From Bacteroidota bacterium (GTDB lineage Bacteria > Bacteroidota > Ignavibacteria > Kryptoniales > JAKASW01), in the NCBI GenBank assembly GCA_021825585.1, contig JAKAGT010000026.1, positions 1 to 64,000 of the forward strand: 64,000 nucleotides of DNA. The letters are read 5' to 3'. The translations under genes and the position numbers were made by a program. The notes beneath the pieces were generated by a model, which was not told the origin of the DNA, did no database searches, and saw only the letters and a list, made by a program, of their open reading frames with translations. Positions 54,641 to 63,201 of this stretch are shown here, piece by piece; within the stretch, counting starts at the first letter, position 1; each line of letters opens with the position of its first letter.

Positions 54641-56086
54641 CTACTTCAAGAGGAGCATCTTCATCACCCGCCGGTAACTTCCTGCCTTGAGCGTGTATAG
54701 GTAGACTCCGCTGGAGAGACCGTTTGCATCGAAGGTGACACTGTAAATGCCCGGCCCCTCCTTTCCGTCGATCAGCGTGGCGACTCTTCTGCCAAGAACG
54801 TCATATACGGACAAGGTAACATGACTGGCTGCCGACAACCGATACCCGATTGCCGTGCTCGGATTGAACGGGTTCGGATAATTCTGCGAAAGGGAAAACC
54901 CGGATGGTTGCTGGGCGACCGGCTCTCTTATACCCGTTGTGACATCTGTGACCGGCCGGCGCCATACGCCCCCCGACAATCCCGCATATAGAGTGGTATC
55001 GTTGATGGCGAGTGAAAACACGCTCTCAACTGTGTCGGAAACCCCCTTATTGAAAGCGGCCCAGCTGGCACCATTATCCTGTGAAAAGAAAGCACCGCTG
55101 CTGTCACTTCCTGCGACTATGTCGCTCGAGAGGAAGATCCCGTTGGCAGTACCGGCGAGGACCTCTTTCCCGCCCGCAGCGACGCAATTTACGTACGGGT
55201 TAGAGAGACCGTAGCTAACGGCCGTCCATGTTCTACCGTTGTCGTGAGATGAAAAAACTCCCGCTCCCCACGTTCCGGCAAAGAGGGTTCCGCCTGTGAC
55301 GGCAAGAGAGTTGACATCCGTGGGGGCAACGCCTGAATTCGCTTCGACCCAGCTTCCGCCGTTATTGGTCGAAAGAAAGACACCTCCTCCCAAGGTACCT
55401 GCGAAGATGGTGCCTCCGCTGGCCGACAGAGAAATCACGTTCATCCTGGTGAGCCCGGTGTTGACTGCGCTCCACGTTGCACCATTGTCTGTGGAGAGAA
55501 ACACGCCGCCACCGTTTGTTCCGGCAAAGAGATTCGTCCCGGCGGACGCGAGTGATACCACGTCCAACTGACTCAGACCGGTATTGAAGGCCGCCCAGTA
55601 TGCCCCGTTGTCAGTGGAAACGAAGACGCCTCCTCCGCTTGTTCCTGCGAAAAGACTCGTTCCCATCACGGTGAGACAATTTATCCATGGAACCGTCAAT
55701 CCTGAATCGACTGGCGTCCAGCTTGTACCGCCGTTCATAGTCAGGTAGATCCCGTTATTGAGCGTCCCCGCAAAAACCTCTGTTCCGATCGCGATTAGCG
55801 ACCGGATGTTTGCCTGTCCGAGACCCGAATCGACGGCCGTCCAGCTTTTGCCGTTGTTGGTGGAAAGGAAGACTCCGCCTCCCCAGGTTCCCGCAAACAG
55901 TTGAGTCCCATTTTCTGCAAAGCAATCGACAAACGGAAATGTCAGGCCGGAGTCTATCTGAGCCCAGCTTGTTCCGTAGTTTGTGGAAAGGAAGGCTCCA
56001 TTCTCCGTCCCTGCGAAGAGGTTGGTTCCGCTTGCGAATAGAGAATATATGAAACCGCCATAAGGTCCATTTGTAGACAACCACAC
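54641..56086 (-). pseudogene. T9SS cargo of YCF48/BNR-type repeats, 5'-truncated
   Basis: The 481-codon frame holds eight repeats of about 41 residues (GTNLFAGTNGGGVFLSTDNG and so on), the BNR/YCF48-like beta-propeller type. It ends in a type IX sorting domain (FSLSQNYPNPFNPSTAIGYR to MKMLLLK). There is no signal peptide: the frame begins at GTG 56086, already inside a propeller-like WLSTNGPYGG, two codons after the TAG of the LOG gene, which is in the same frame. Without a signal it cannot reach T9SS. I read it as a truncated gene joined behind LOG by deletion. Confidence 0.75.
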
Positions 56087-56092
56087 TCTTCG

Positions 56093-56674
56093 CTACTTTA
56101 CAGAGGCGAACGATATTGCGTCGGCGGACCAGTCCGGTGCATTCTCGATTGCGCTCATTATATCATCCGGGTCGGACACAACCGTCCACATGTTCCTGTG
56201 AGACTCCGACATGAAGCATTCCCTGATGCTTTTCTCCAGCATTTCGATCAACGGGGCATAATAGTTATTGATGTTCATGATGACAATCGGCCTGGTGTAT
56301 AGTCCGAGCCGCTTCAGGGAAATAGCCTCGAGAAGTTCTTCGAAGGTACCGCTCCCGCCGGGAAGGGCGATGAGAGCATCGGTTCCTTCCAGCAGTTTTT
56401 TCTTCCGCTCGTGCATATCGGCAACAACATGTATCTCTTCGAGGCCGTCGTGCTGCCATTCGACTTCCGTCATGAATTTCGGAATCACGCCTACGATGTG
56501 ACCACCGTGCTGTATGACCGTGTCGGCAATCCGTCCCATGAGTCCCGCGGCTCCGCCGCCGTAGACCACCGTAACATTGTGTGAGACCAGCTGTACTGCA
56601 AGCCTCTCTGCCGCATCGAAATATGACTTATCTATTTTGCTGCTCGAGGCGCAGTAAACACAGATTCTCTTCAT
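56093..56674 (-). CDS. LOG-family nucleotide 5'-phosphate phosphoribohydrolase
   Basis: A 193-residue Rossmann-fold protein of the LOG family, which releases cytokinin-type or other bases from nucleoside 5'-monophosphates. The N-terminal ICVYCASSSK and VVYGGGAAGLMG and the catalytic signature PGGSGTFEELLEAI are intact. Start ATG 56674; a GTG at 56683 is in frame. Its TAG at 56093-56095 is followed in the same frame by the truncated T9SS cargo. Confidence 0.92.
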   Translation of the reverse strand: MKRICVYCASSSKIDKSYFDAAERLAVQLVSHNVTVVYGGGAAGLMGRIADTVIQHGGHIVGVIPKFMTEVEWQHDGLEEIHVVADMHERKKKLLEGTDALIALPGGSGTFEELLEAISLKRLGLYTRPIVIMNINNYYAPLIEMLEKSIRECFMSESHRNMWTVVSDPDDIMSAIENAPDWSADAISFASVK

Positions 56675-56844
56675 CTCTATCACTCTTGTCTGATTGTTCT
56701 CAATTTTATTTTCAATGAATTTAAGTCATCAGGAGCTTATTTCGGCATCCCGATCCGGCGGACCGCCGCCTGCTCTTTCATGCCGACGGCCAGAAAGAAA
56801 TGTTCCTCCATGGTTCTTCTGTCGGGTTGTTTTGCTTTCTGCAC

Positions 56845-57432
56845 TCAGAAGCCGATGGAATAAAGATATTTCTCGATCATTATAAAGGTTCTGTTCATCG
56901 CTTCATTTGTAAGCGCGGCGTTGACGCCGTCGCCCCACGCCTGGCCCGTTGCGCGGGCGCTGGCCAGGATTGTCTTTGACCCTACAACCGAGTCGCCTTT
57001 CATCACCGTCACCGTTGTCCGCATCGAGGCCCTCAGAATCGGGTTCGTCCAGACAGCGCTGTCTGCAAAAGAGAAGGAATCAAGTTTAAACCTGATTAGA
57101 TACGTGAACCCCGCGGAATCTGCCGGCACAATCCTGCCGAATTTGGTTTCCATGTAAGCTTCCGTGCAGCTTCGGAATGAGCTGCCGACAGGGATGATAT
57201 CGGCCAGGCCGAACATGTAGTGGGAGACATATGGATGGGGGACTTCAGAGCCGACAGAATAAGCAACGGGCGCTTTCGAGTAAGGATGAACTGAAACGAG
57301 GACGAGGTTCGATGGGGAACTGAGAAGGTTGAGAGTGCTCACCGTGGAGCAGCCCGGAAGAAAAACCGCCGACAGGGACCCAACCAGAAAAATTGCGATG
57401 GTTTTCATCCGGGGTGAGTTTATGAGACACAT
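56845..57432 (-). CDS. Hypothetical lipoprotein
   Basis: A 195-residue protein with a lipoprotein signal (IFLVGSLSAVFLPGC) and a beta-rich mature part. MCLINSPRM at ATG 57432 has GGAAAT upstream; ATG 57408 (MKTIAIF) is an alternative. It contains PHPYVSHYMFGLADIIPVG and RATGQAWGDGVNAALTNEAM, an end that recalls outer-membrane lipoproteins of the LptE/YajG kind, but I cannot name a family. It is downstream of the shortened TMEM175 gene. Confidence 0.65.
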   Translation of the reverse strand: MCLINSPRMKTIAIFLVGSLSAVFLPGCSTVSTLNLLSSPSNLVLVSVHPYSKAPVAYSVGSEVPHPYVSHYMFGLADIIPVGSSFRSCTEAYMETKFGRIVPADSAGFTYLIRFKLDSFSFADSAVWTNPILRASMRTTVTVMKGDSVVGSKTILASARATGQAWGDGVNAALTNEAMNRTFIMIEKYLYSIGF

Positions 57433-57433
57433 T

Positions 57434-57775
57434 TCATATTTCCTTTCCGGAGGCGGCGGACTTGTACAGATATCGTCCAGCGAATGTCCTTTCGATTCGC
57501 CGGTCCGGAACCAGCCAGACAATCGCCACAAGGACGTATAGCGCAAGGGCAGTCCACCTGTTCAGGAATGCAATAAGAATCCCCGCGACATATATTGCGA
57601 CCGAAATTTTTCCCTTGAAGTCTCTGCCCAGAGCAGCGGCGATGACGGATTCCTTTCCGTGAAGAGAAACGAGCGTCTTCGCTAATATGAAATACGCAAT
57701 CGCCGCGAGGAGCATAATTGTGATTATTATCGCGAGCACGCCGTCGCTGAAAGCCTCCATTCGCCCCTTATTCAC
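57434..57775 (-). pseudogene. TMEM175-type potassium channel (DUF1211), core deleted in frame
   Basis: The 113-codon frame opens with the family start NKGRMEAFSDGVLAIIITIM (GTG 57775), including the RxxxFSD filter motif. It then continues directly with AAIAYFILAKTL, ALGRDFKGKIS and VLVAIVWLVPDRRIERT. These belong to the last third of the family. About 85-90 residues, covering roughly helices 2 to 4, are missing while the frame is kept. Such a protein could not form the normal pore. It could in principle be a stable short membrane protein, so I call it a pseudogene with caution. Confidence 0.75.
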
Positions 57776-57954
57776 GAGCGGCCCCGCGCGGTGTTTGAAA
57801 GTACATCCATAATGAAACTAAACGGTGTATGTCGTTTATTTTGTTCCCGTTTTGGCGGAAGAATACCGTTGCGGAAAGAGCTGCCGCCGATCAAGGGTTT
57901 GCGCGTACCGTGAACTCCATGTCTCGCGATGATTCAGCAGCCGAAGGGGTTTCT

Positions 57955-58377
57955 TCAGGGAGAGTGAAACACAGTGAGTTCATCCGCTTCGAGATGATCG
58001 AAGGCGTCTTTTCTTGCGGAGACTTTTACGAGTTCTTCGACAAACCAATGCCGGCTGATGAGATTCTTCTCGGTTACGGCTCTCAGCCATTTCTCCTCTT
58101 TGTATTCTATCCTGCCGTCTGCGAAGGCGAGCGCCAAGCCGTCCTTGATGAACATCATGGCGAGTTCCCTGGAGGAGAATAGAGGCGGAGTGTCTTCGAT
58201 GTATTTGTTCTTCAGGATTTCCTGAACGGCAGATTCGCAGAACTCCTTCTCGAATCCGAGCCGCTTTCCGACGCGCGCCGTCAAAGCGACCTCCGCGTCG
58301 GTAACTCTGTGATCCTTCCTGATGAGAAGCAGCAATCCTTTGAAGTAATTGCTGGCGTCTATCACACTGATTTCCAT
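57955..58377 (-). CDS. TerB-like domain protein
   Basis: A 140-residue all-helical protein resembling the TerB/DjlA tellurite-resistance domain: LIRKDHRVTDAEVALTARVG and DGLALAFADGRIEYKEEKWL carry the two acidic helix-loop motifs. Such domains bind metals or protein partners. No ter operon is present, so tellurite resistance cannot be claimed. GAGAGG precedes ATG 58377. Confidence 0.75.
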   Translation of the reverse strand: MEISVIDASNYFKGLLLLIRKDHRVTDAEVALTARVGKRLGFEKEFCESAVQEILKNKYIEDTPPLFSSRELAMMFIKDGLALAFADGRIEYKEEKWLRAVTEKNLISRHWFVEELVKVSARKDAFDHLEADELTVFHSP

Positions 58378-58477
58378 GTTCGCCTCTCGCGCGGATTGTT
58401 ATGAATACTGAAACGCCGGAAAGATTTTAATTATACATTCCGCAAAATTCAAGATGGACAGGACTCAGTCTTAGGGC

Positions 58478-58511
58478 GCAATCCCTGCACCGCTAGGCCT
58501 GCAGGGATTGC
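58478..58511. repeat. Perfect 12-bp hairpin upstream of a lipoprotein gene
   Basis: GCAATCCCTGCA (58478-58489) and TGCAGGGATTGC (58500-58511) enclose 10 bases. It lies between divergent TerB and DUF4382 genes, about 127 bp before the likely DUF4382 start, and has no T-run. It may be an operator or a dispersed palindromic element. Confidence 0.5.
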
Positions 58512-58547
58512 ACAAATGCCGAATGAGGATAGTTATTTGCCGCATCG

Positions 58548-59441
58548 ATGAAGCTGAAGGCATCTTCCCGGCCTGGTTTTCACGCGGTACGCGATTTGCA
58601 CTCTTATTCTTCGCGTAACGATGAAAGGAGAGGAATCATAACGAGAAAAATTTTGATAATAGTAGTTCTGGCATTTCTCGGGGTGCTCGTGACCGGATGC
58701 AGCAACTCGTCGCCGACCTCATCGGGCGGGAGCGGAACACTTCAGATAAACATGGTGGATAGCCCCGGCAGTTTCGACGCGGTAAATATCGTTATCGACA
58801 GCGTTCAGGCACACATCGCGTCCTCCGATACAACCTCCGGGTGGGTTACCCTCAGCAGTACGCCGGAGACTTATAACCTTTTGGTGTTGGTCAACGGCGC
58901 CAATGCAGTGATAGGGAAGGCCTCGGTACCCGCCGGGCAATATAGCCAGGTCAGACTCTACATAGGGAGCGGCTCGAACGTAGTCGTTTCGGGAATCAGT
59001 TATCCGCTGACAGTACCCAGCGGAACACAGAGCGGACTGAAACTGAATGTGGACGCCACTGTCCAGTCGAATATCACCTATGTGATGACGCTTGACTTCA
59101 ATGCCAACGAGTCCATCGTGTCCGCCGGCGGCATCGTCAATTCCAAGTTCCTCCTTAAACCCGTCATACGTGTCATCACAACGCCTTCCAACGGCGCCAT
59201 AGAAGGAATCGCAGCTCCGGCTGGTGCCCGGCCGAGCGTAATGGCATTCAGTTCTTCCGATACAGTCTCGACGATTGCCGACACATCGGGACATTTCGTC
59301 GTCGGCTATCTCCCGTCCGGGACTTACAGTGTGGAGCTGACACCGTCTGACACTACATATAATGATACTACGATTGCAAACGTCGGCGTGACGGACGGAA
59401 AGACGACGAACCTCGGCACCATTACACTTTCGAGCAAGTGA
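58548..59441 (+). CDS. DUF4382 lipoprotein with carboxypeptidase-regulatory-like tail
   Basis: A surface or periplasmic lipoprotein: hydrophobic signal ending VLVTGC, then a DUF4382 domain (GTLQINMVDSPGSFDAVNIV... LKLNVD... LLKPVIRV) and a C-terminal CarboxypepD-like beta domain (GAIEGIAAPAG... GHFVVGYLPSGTYSVEL). The start is odd. ATG 58548 gives a 30-residue lead without a ribosome site. AGGAG at 58627-58631 sits 6 nt before ATA 58638, exactly where MTRKILIIVV would be expected. A 6-codon reading frame, MKGEES (ATG 58621), ends over that ATA. Function unknown. Confidence 0.82.
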   Translation: MKLKASSRPGFHAVRDLHSYSSRNDERRGIITRKILIIVVLAFLGVLVTGCSNSSPTSSGGSGTLQINMVDSPGSFDAVNIVIDSVQAHIASSDTTSGWVTLSSTPETYNLLVLVNGANAVIGKASVPAGQYSQVRLYIGSGSNVVVSGISYPLTVPSGTQSGLKLNVDATVQSNITYVMTLDFNANESIVSAGGIVNSKFLLKPVIRVITTPSNGAIEGIAAPAGARPSVMAFSSSDTVSTIADTSGHFVVGYLPSGTYSVELTPSDTTYNDTTIANVGVTDGKTTNLGTITLSSK

Positions 59442-59453
59442 CTCATTCTCTGG

Positions 59454-59486
59454 CATGGGAAGGTTCGTGCCGTGCTTTCCCATGCT
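59454..59486 (+). terminator. Hairpin after the DUF4382 gene
   Basis: GCATGGGAA (59454-59462) and TTCCCATGC (59478-59486) form a perfect 9-bp stem with a 15-base loop, 12 bp after the stop. There is no clear T-run. Confidence 0.5.
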
Positions 59487-59609
59487 CGTTGGTTGACCGG
59501 TTCTGCCCGTATATTGTGACAAATGCCGGCCGGATTTAGTTCCGCCCGATCGTACGAGTTTTCGGCCGAACAGCGCATCCAATCGATTTATATCGCATCA
59601 CATCTTCGT

Positions 59610-59858
59610 ATGGAAAAGATTACATCTGAAATCACGATCGAGGAGCTCGTAGCCGAGCTGCCGGCGTCTGTGAATTATCTCATGGAAAAGGGGATCAAGT
59701 GCATCGCGTGCGGCGAACCCATCTGGGGCACGCTTGAATCGGCGGCAAAAGAGAAGGGATTCACGGAAAAAGAAATCATTTCTTTCGTGTCCGATCTTAA
59801 CGCCATAAGTGAAGCGCGGGTCTCGGGGGACCGGATTCCGAATAAGCCCCAGGCTTAA
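59610..59858 (+). CDS. DUF1858 domain protein
   Basis: An 82-residue protein with the DUF1858 fold: ITIEELVAELPASVNYLMEK and then GIKCIACGEPIWGTLESAAK. The CxxC pair matches the redox-type variant seen next to hybrid cluster proteins, though none is here. The start is ATG 59610; the open frame extends to 59523 but has no family resemblance there. No strong ribosome site is seen. Confidence 0.82.
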   Translation: MEKITSEITIEELVAELPASVNYLMEKGIKCIACGEPIWGTLESAAKEKGFTEKEIISFVSDLNAISEARVSGDRIPNKPQA

Positions 59859-59898
59859 ATGCTTTGATTACACGAAGGTGCCCGCGGGGACCTCGTCC

Positions 59899-60666
59899 TC
59901 ATGAGGTTCTCTTCTTTTGGAAGCCCCACTCCGTCGTTTGAAACGTCCTCGCGTCCCTGTAACAAGCGTCATTGTTGAAAAGGACGTAGACATTTGTGAA
60001 CCCGGGTGGGAGAGATTGAATTTTCCTGTGCAGGTGCGCGAGTTCCTCTTTTGAGAAATCGTAAAGATATATCGTGGGTTCTCCGAATCCATGGAGTCTG
60101 AAATAAGCCGTCATATTTTTTCGGAGAGGCACGATATCGTTTCGGAAGGGGTCGACGCAATGTACCAGGCCGTTCTCCTCGCAGACCCTCACAATCATTT
60201 CCGGTCTATCGTACCACGTTCCTCGCGGTTCCCAGACGATTTCTAAGTCGGCCCTGTCTATCCTTTCGAAGAAGAACCGCATGTTTGCGATGTTTTCCGG
60301 AGTCGGTTTGAAACTCGCAGGTGATTGAAGGAGGACGCATCTTGCACGCAGCGCCGAACTAATATCCCTGATGATTTTGAACGAGACGAGCGACTCATTC
60401 TTTTGGAACCGGTGAAGGTGCGTTATTCCCTTGAACACTTTCACTGTGAATTCGAAGCCCGGATTTATCTCGTCGGCTTCCCTTCGCCATTTCTCGGCGG
60501 TCGACAGGCGCGGCAGGCGGTAGAAGGTCGAGTTGATCTCAACTGTGTCGAAAAGGGTCGCGTAGGCCTGGAGCTTCGACGAATATTTCCCGGCCAGTTC
60601 ACCGGTAAAATCTCGTTCGTTCAGATAACTCCATCCGCAGCATCCTATGTGAATAACGGGAGACAC
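59899..60666 (-). CDS. DUF72 family protein (YecE-like)
   Basis: A 255-residue TIM-barrel protein of the DUF72 family. The start IGCCGWSYLNERDFTG, EINSTFYRLPRLSTAEKW, KVFKGITHLHRF and the acid-rich WEPRGTW are typical. The start codon is GTG 60666. The end YVLFNNDACYRDARTF (usual YVYFNND) is also conserved. Function unknown, sometimes linked to DNA repair or nuclease activity. Confidence 0.88.
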   Translation of the reverse strand: MSPVIHIGCCGWSYLNERDFTGELAGKYSSKLQAYATLFDTVEINSTFYRLPRLSTAEKWRREADEINPGFEFTVKVFKGITHLHRFQKNESLVSFKIIRDISSALRARCVLLQSPASFKPTPENIANMRFFFERIDRADLEIVWEPRGTWYDRPEMIVRVCEENGLVHCVDPFRNDIVPLRKNMTAYFRLHGFGEPTIYLYDFSKEELAHLHRKIQSLPPGFTNVYVLFNNDACYRDARTFQTTEWGFQKKRTS

Positions 60667-60714
60667 GACGGCATTGTCCTCTTGAAGAATCTAGCCGTGA
60701 TTACCGCGAAAGTC

Positions 60715-60830
60715 AACGTGAAGTGGTCGAAGCCTTCGGCGGTCAGCCGTCGGTCTTTTTCGCGGCACATGCCACGCTCTACGGATATGTGTGTCCCCCG
60801 TCACTATTACTTCGTATTGAGGTCCGGACT
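60715..60830 (-). pseudogene. Possible metallophosphoesterase start fragment
   Basis: Just beyond the pirin stop the minus strand reads YEVIVTGDTHIR and then decays into frames without match before a stop. VIVTGDTHI resembles the first metal motif (xSDTHxR) of YfcE-type phosphoesterases. Only about ten residues support this, so it may be chance. Confidence 0.25.
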
Positions 60831-61766
60831 TCACAATAGATGTTCCTTCACGAACGTCCCTCTCTCGAGCTCCTCGAACGCTTCTCGCAACTCTCCCTCG
60901 TGGTTCATCACGATGGGACCGTGCCATGCTATCGGTTCGCCGATCGGCTTTCCGGAGAACAGGAGGAACCTTACCGGTTGGTCGGCAGTGCTCACCTCGA
61001 CAGCATCGCCGTCGTCGAAAAGAACCAGGCTTTCATTATCGATAATCTGCTTGCTGTCGGACTTCGATCCGTCCGATCCTTCTATTTCATATGTGAACAG
61101 ATCCTTCTCGCGGGTGAAGTAGCCTTTTCCTTCGATGACGTAAGCTATGACCTTGTGACCATTTATCGTGGGGAGGTCGAAGCTTGCGTTCGCCGGCATT
61201 GTGACGTCGAGATATTGCGGCGTTATCACGATGTCGGTCACCGGTCCTCTGACGCCTTCGATTTCACCCGCGACTACTTTTATCTTCGTGCCGTTTTGTC
61301 TCGTCACGGTTGGGAACTGGTTGTTCTTCACCTCTTGATAGCGCGGGTCCATCATCTTGTGTGTCTTCGGCAGATTCGCCCAGAGCTGGAACCCGTACAT
61401 TCCGCCGCTTTTGTCGCCTTTCGGCATCTCCTGGTGAATGATTCCGCTTCCGGCAGCCATCCATTGGACGTCGCCGGCATTTATCACGCCTTTGTTTCCC
61501 ATGCTGTCGCCGTGCTCGACGTCGCCCTTGAGCACATACGTAATCGTCTCGATTCCTCTGTGCGGGTGCCATGGAAAGCCTTTCAGGTATTGCTCGGGAT
61601 TGTTCGACCTGAAATCGTCGAGCAAAAGAAAGGGGTCGAACATTTTCACTTCATGGAAGCCGAACGCGCGTTTCAGATGCACTCCGGCCCCTTCAAGTGT
61701 TGCTCTGCTCTTAAATACTCTCTTTATTTTTCTATATTCAGTTCCCGTAGACGGGATCTTCGACAT
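60831..61766 (-). CDS. Pirin family protein
   Basis: A 311-residue bicupin. The iron site of pirins is present: WHPHRG, then GIIHQEMP carrying the third histidine and glutamate. GFHEVKMFDPFLLLDDFRS and FSGKPIGEPIAWHGPIVMN are hallmark phrases. Pirins act as quercetin dioxygenases or redox-sensing co-regulators, and which applies is open. AGGAGA precedes ATG 61766. Confidence 0.93.
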   Translation of the reverse strand: MSKIPSTGTEYRKIKRVFKSRATLEGAGVHLKRAFGFHEVKMFDPFLLLDDFRSNNPEQYLKGFPWHPHRGIETITYVLKGDVEHGDSMGNKGVINAGDVQWMAAGSGIIHQEMPKGDKSGGMYGFQLWANLPKTHKMMDPRYQEVKNNQFPTVTRQNGTKIKVVAGEIEGVRGPVTDIVITPQYLDVTMPANASFDLPTINGHKVIAYVIEGKGYFTREKDLFTYEIEGSDGSKSDSKQIIDNESLVLFDDGDAVEVSTADQPVRFLLFSGKPIGEPIAWHGPIVMNHEGELREAFEELERGTFVKEHLL

Positions 61767-61898
61767 TCTTATCTCCTCTCTGCGCGGATTTGATGCCGGA
61801 CGATCAGTCTGGATTCATATGTCTAACAGTGAGGAAAACGGGGGAGGTTCCCGTCCGATAGGGTTTGCAGCGATCGAAGAAGACACTCCACTATTGCA

Positions 61899-61970
61899 CA
61901 CAGATGACGCAGAATGAGACACAGATTCTCACGGACGACGACGTTTATAATAGTTCAGTCCGTGAGAATC
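61899..61970. repeat. Array of 9-10 nt units with a 13-bp inverted repeat
   Basis: Plus-strand units are CACAGATGA, CGCAGAATGA, GACACAGATT and CTCACGGAC (61899-61936). GATTCTCACGGAC (61924-61936) is matched perfectly by GTCCGTGAGAATC (61958-61970) across 21 bases. The TCCGTG core also occurs in the array at 8946. It lies between the DinB stop and the pirin start. Confidence 0.6.
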
Positions 61971-62038
61971 CCATAATTATCCGTGCGATCAGTGTGCTTT
62001 CTTCTGTCCCAGAGGGATCGGCGATCCTCTGTGAGCGC

Positions 62039-62530
62039 CTATCTCTCGTCGGCGGTCGGCCCGAACGTGCCTGGCACTGGTATATCGAGGAGTCGGAGAT
62101 AAACGGTCAGCTGACCGCGGTGGTGGATGATGTGGTTCAGTGTGTTGCGGGTGACCACACTCCGCGGCATCTCGTAAATCAGCTGTTCACCCCTTGTTAC
62201 CTTCCACACGACAGCCATTTGTTCATCGGACGCTTTCTCCAGTGCGTCAACGGCTTTCGCCAGCGACTTTTCGAAAGTCTCAATGATCTCCGCCGCTGTA
62301 TTCGGGAAGACGGGTTTGAATGGGGAAGCGGCAAAGTCGAACGTTTCCGTTTCAAGGGCCCTGACTATCGTGTTCGGCAATTCTGCTATGTGCATTCCCA
62401 GCCGTCCGATCTGAGTGGACTTCTCGTGAGGCTTCCAGGTAAGCTTGGCTTCGGGGATCCTTTCCAGAACTTTCTTGCTATTGGCAGACTGCTGCTGTAG
62501 TTCTTCGCTTAATTGCTTTGCTATGGTCAT
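62039..62530 (-). CDS. DinB-superfamily protein, paralogue of the 54-kb copy
   Basis: A 163-residue four-helix bundle with metal histidines in TWKPHEKS and LNHIIHHRGQLTVYL, ending GPTADER. It clearly shares ancestry with the protein at 54029-54529. An AGGAA site precedes ATG 62530. Directly upstream on the same strand lies the remnant of an AraC-type regulator. Substrate unknown. Confidence 0.88.
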   Translation of the reverse strand: MTIAKQLSEELQQQSANSKKVLERIPEAKLTWKPHEKSTQIGRLGMHIAELPNTIVRALETETFDFAASPFKPVFPNTAAEIIETFEKSLAKAVDALEKASDEQMAVVWKVTRGEQLIYEMPRSVVTRNTLNHIIHHRGQLTVYLRLLDIPVPGTFGPTADER

Positions 62531-62683
62531 AATTGCGGTTCCTGTTTTAGGTCTTTGGATTAGTTCGGTAATCTTCTGATTCGATTTGTTTCATAGAATT
62601 ATTTTCGAGTTCCTATCCGGAAGAAACGCGTCTGTCTGAATGAAACTAAGCGAAGCATTTTGGAAAATCAATTCAGCAGGGGG

Positions 62684-62951
62684 TCAGGGAAGTGAACCGG
62701 CGTTCCTCGCATACTCTCCCGGTGACAAACCCACTATTGCTTTGAAGGGTTCTTTTGTTCGTGAGGAAAGACGATACAATGTCGTCGACTCTTGTGATGG
62801 CGGAGTCGGATACGATTTTCTCAATAATCCGGTTGACAAGTGAAACATTCTGGTCTTGAGCGGCGCCTCTTGAAAAAATAAACTCCTCCGCCCTGGTGGC
62901 CGTTTCAGAATCGTGATCGGGGGAATTTATGTCATGTACGAACGACTCCCC
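62684..62951 (-). pseudogene. AraC-family regulator remnant
   Basis: One minus-strand frame reads TRAEEFIFSRGAAQDQNVSL and then IVSDSAITRVDDIVSSFLTN and KRTLQ, the linker and first helix-turn-helix of AraC regulators. After KRTLQ the match moves to another frame reading KAIVGLSPGEYARN before a TGA at 62684-62686. That is the second half of the same domain (usual LFRRYVGVSPKW). A TAA at 62952-62954 cuts the upstream end, so the sensor half is gone. The gene has at least one frameshift and a truncation. Confidence 0.75.
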
Positions 62952-63134
62952 TTAACCTAAAACGATGGAAGCGCTAATGAGGTTCGATGTGCCGTCGCTC
63001 AAAGTGGAAACGTGCGGATACACGGGTAATGGAACAACGCAACGAATCCGCGATGCGAGTTGTGTCCCGGAGGTTCTATTAGTGCCGGTAATGGTTGTCT
63101 TTCAATGAGTCCGCAACGCAGGTGACGAGTGTAT
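62952..63134. other. Gap upstream of the VapBC module
   Basis: No gene or clear structure was recognised between the AraC remnant and the toxin-antitoxin promoter. It may hold more unreadable AraC sequence. Confidence 0.4.
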
Positions 63135-63176
63135 TATCGATAGATATTTGATATACGATATGCTTATCGATATATT
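63135..63176 (+). promoter_or_regulatory. VapBC promoter with repeated TATCGATA operator
   Basis: A -35 TTGATA (63148-63153) and a -10 TATATT (63171-63176) are 17 bp apart. Palindromic TATCGATA occurs at 63135-63142 and 63165-63172, 30 bp from centre to centre, the second touching the -10. The layout fits an autoregulated toxin-antitoxin operon. Confidence 0.65.
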
Positions 63177-63201
63177 AAGTCGTAAAACAGCAGAGGCGAT
63201 C

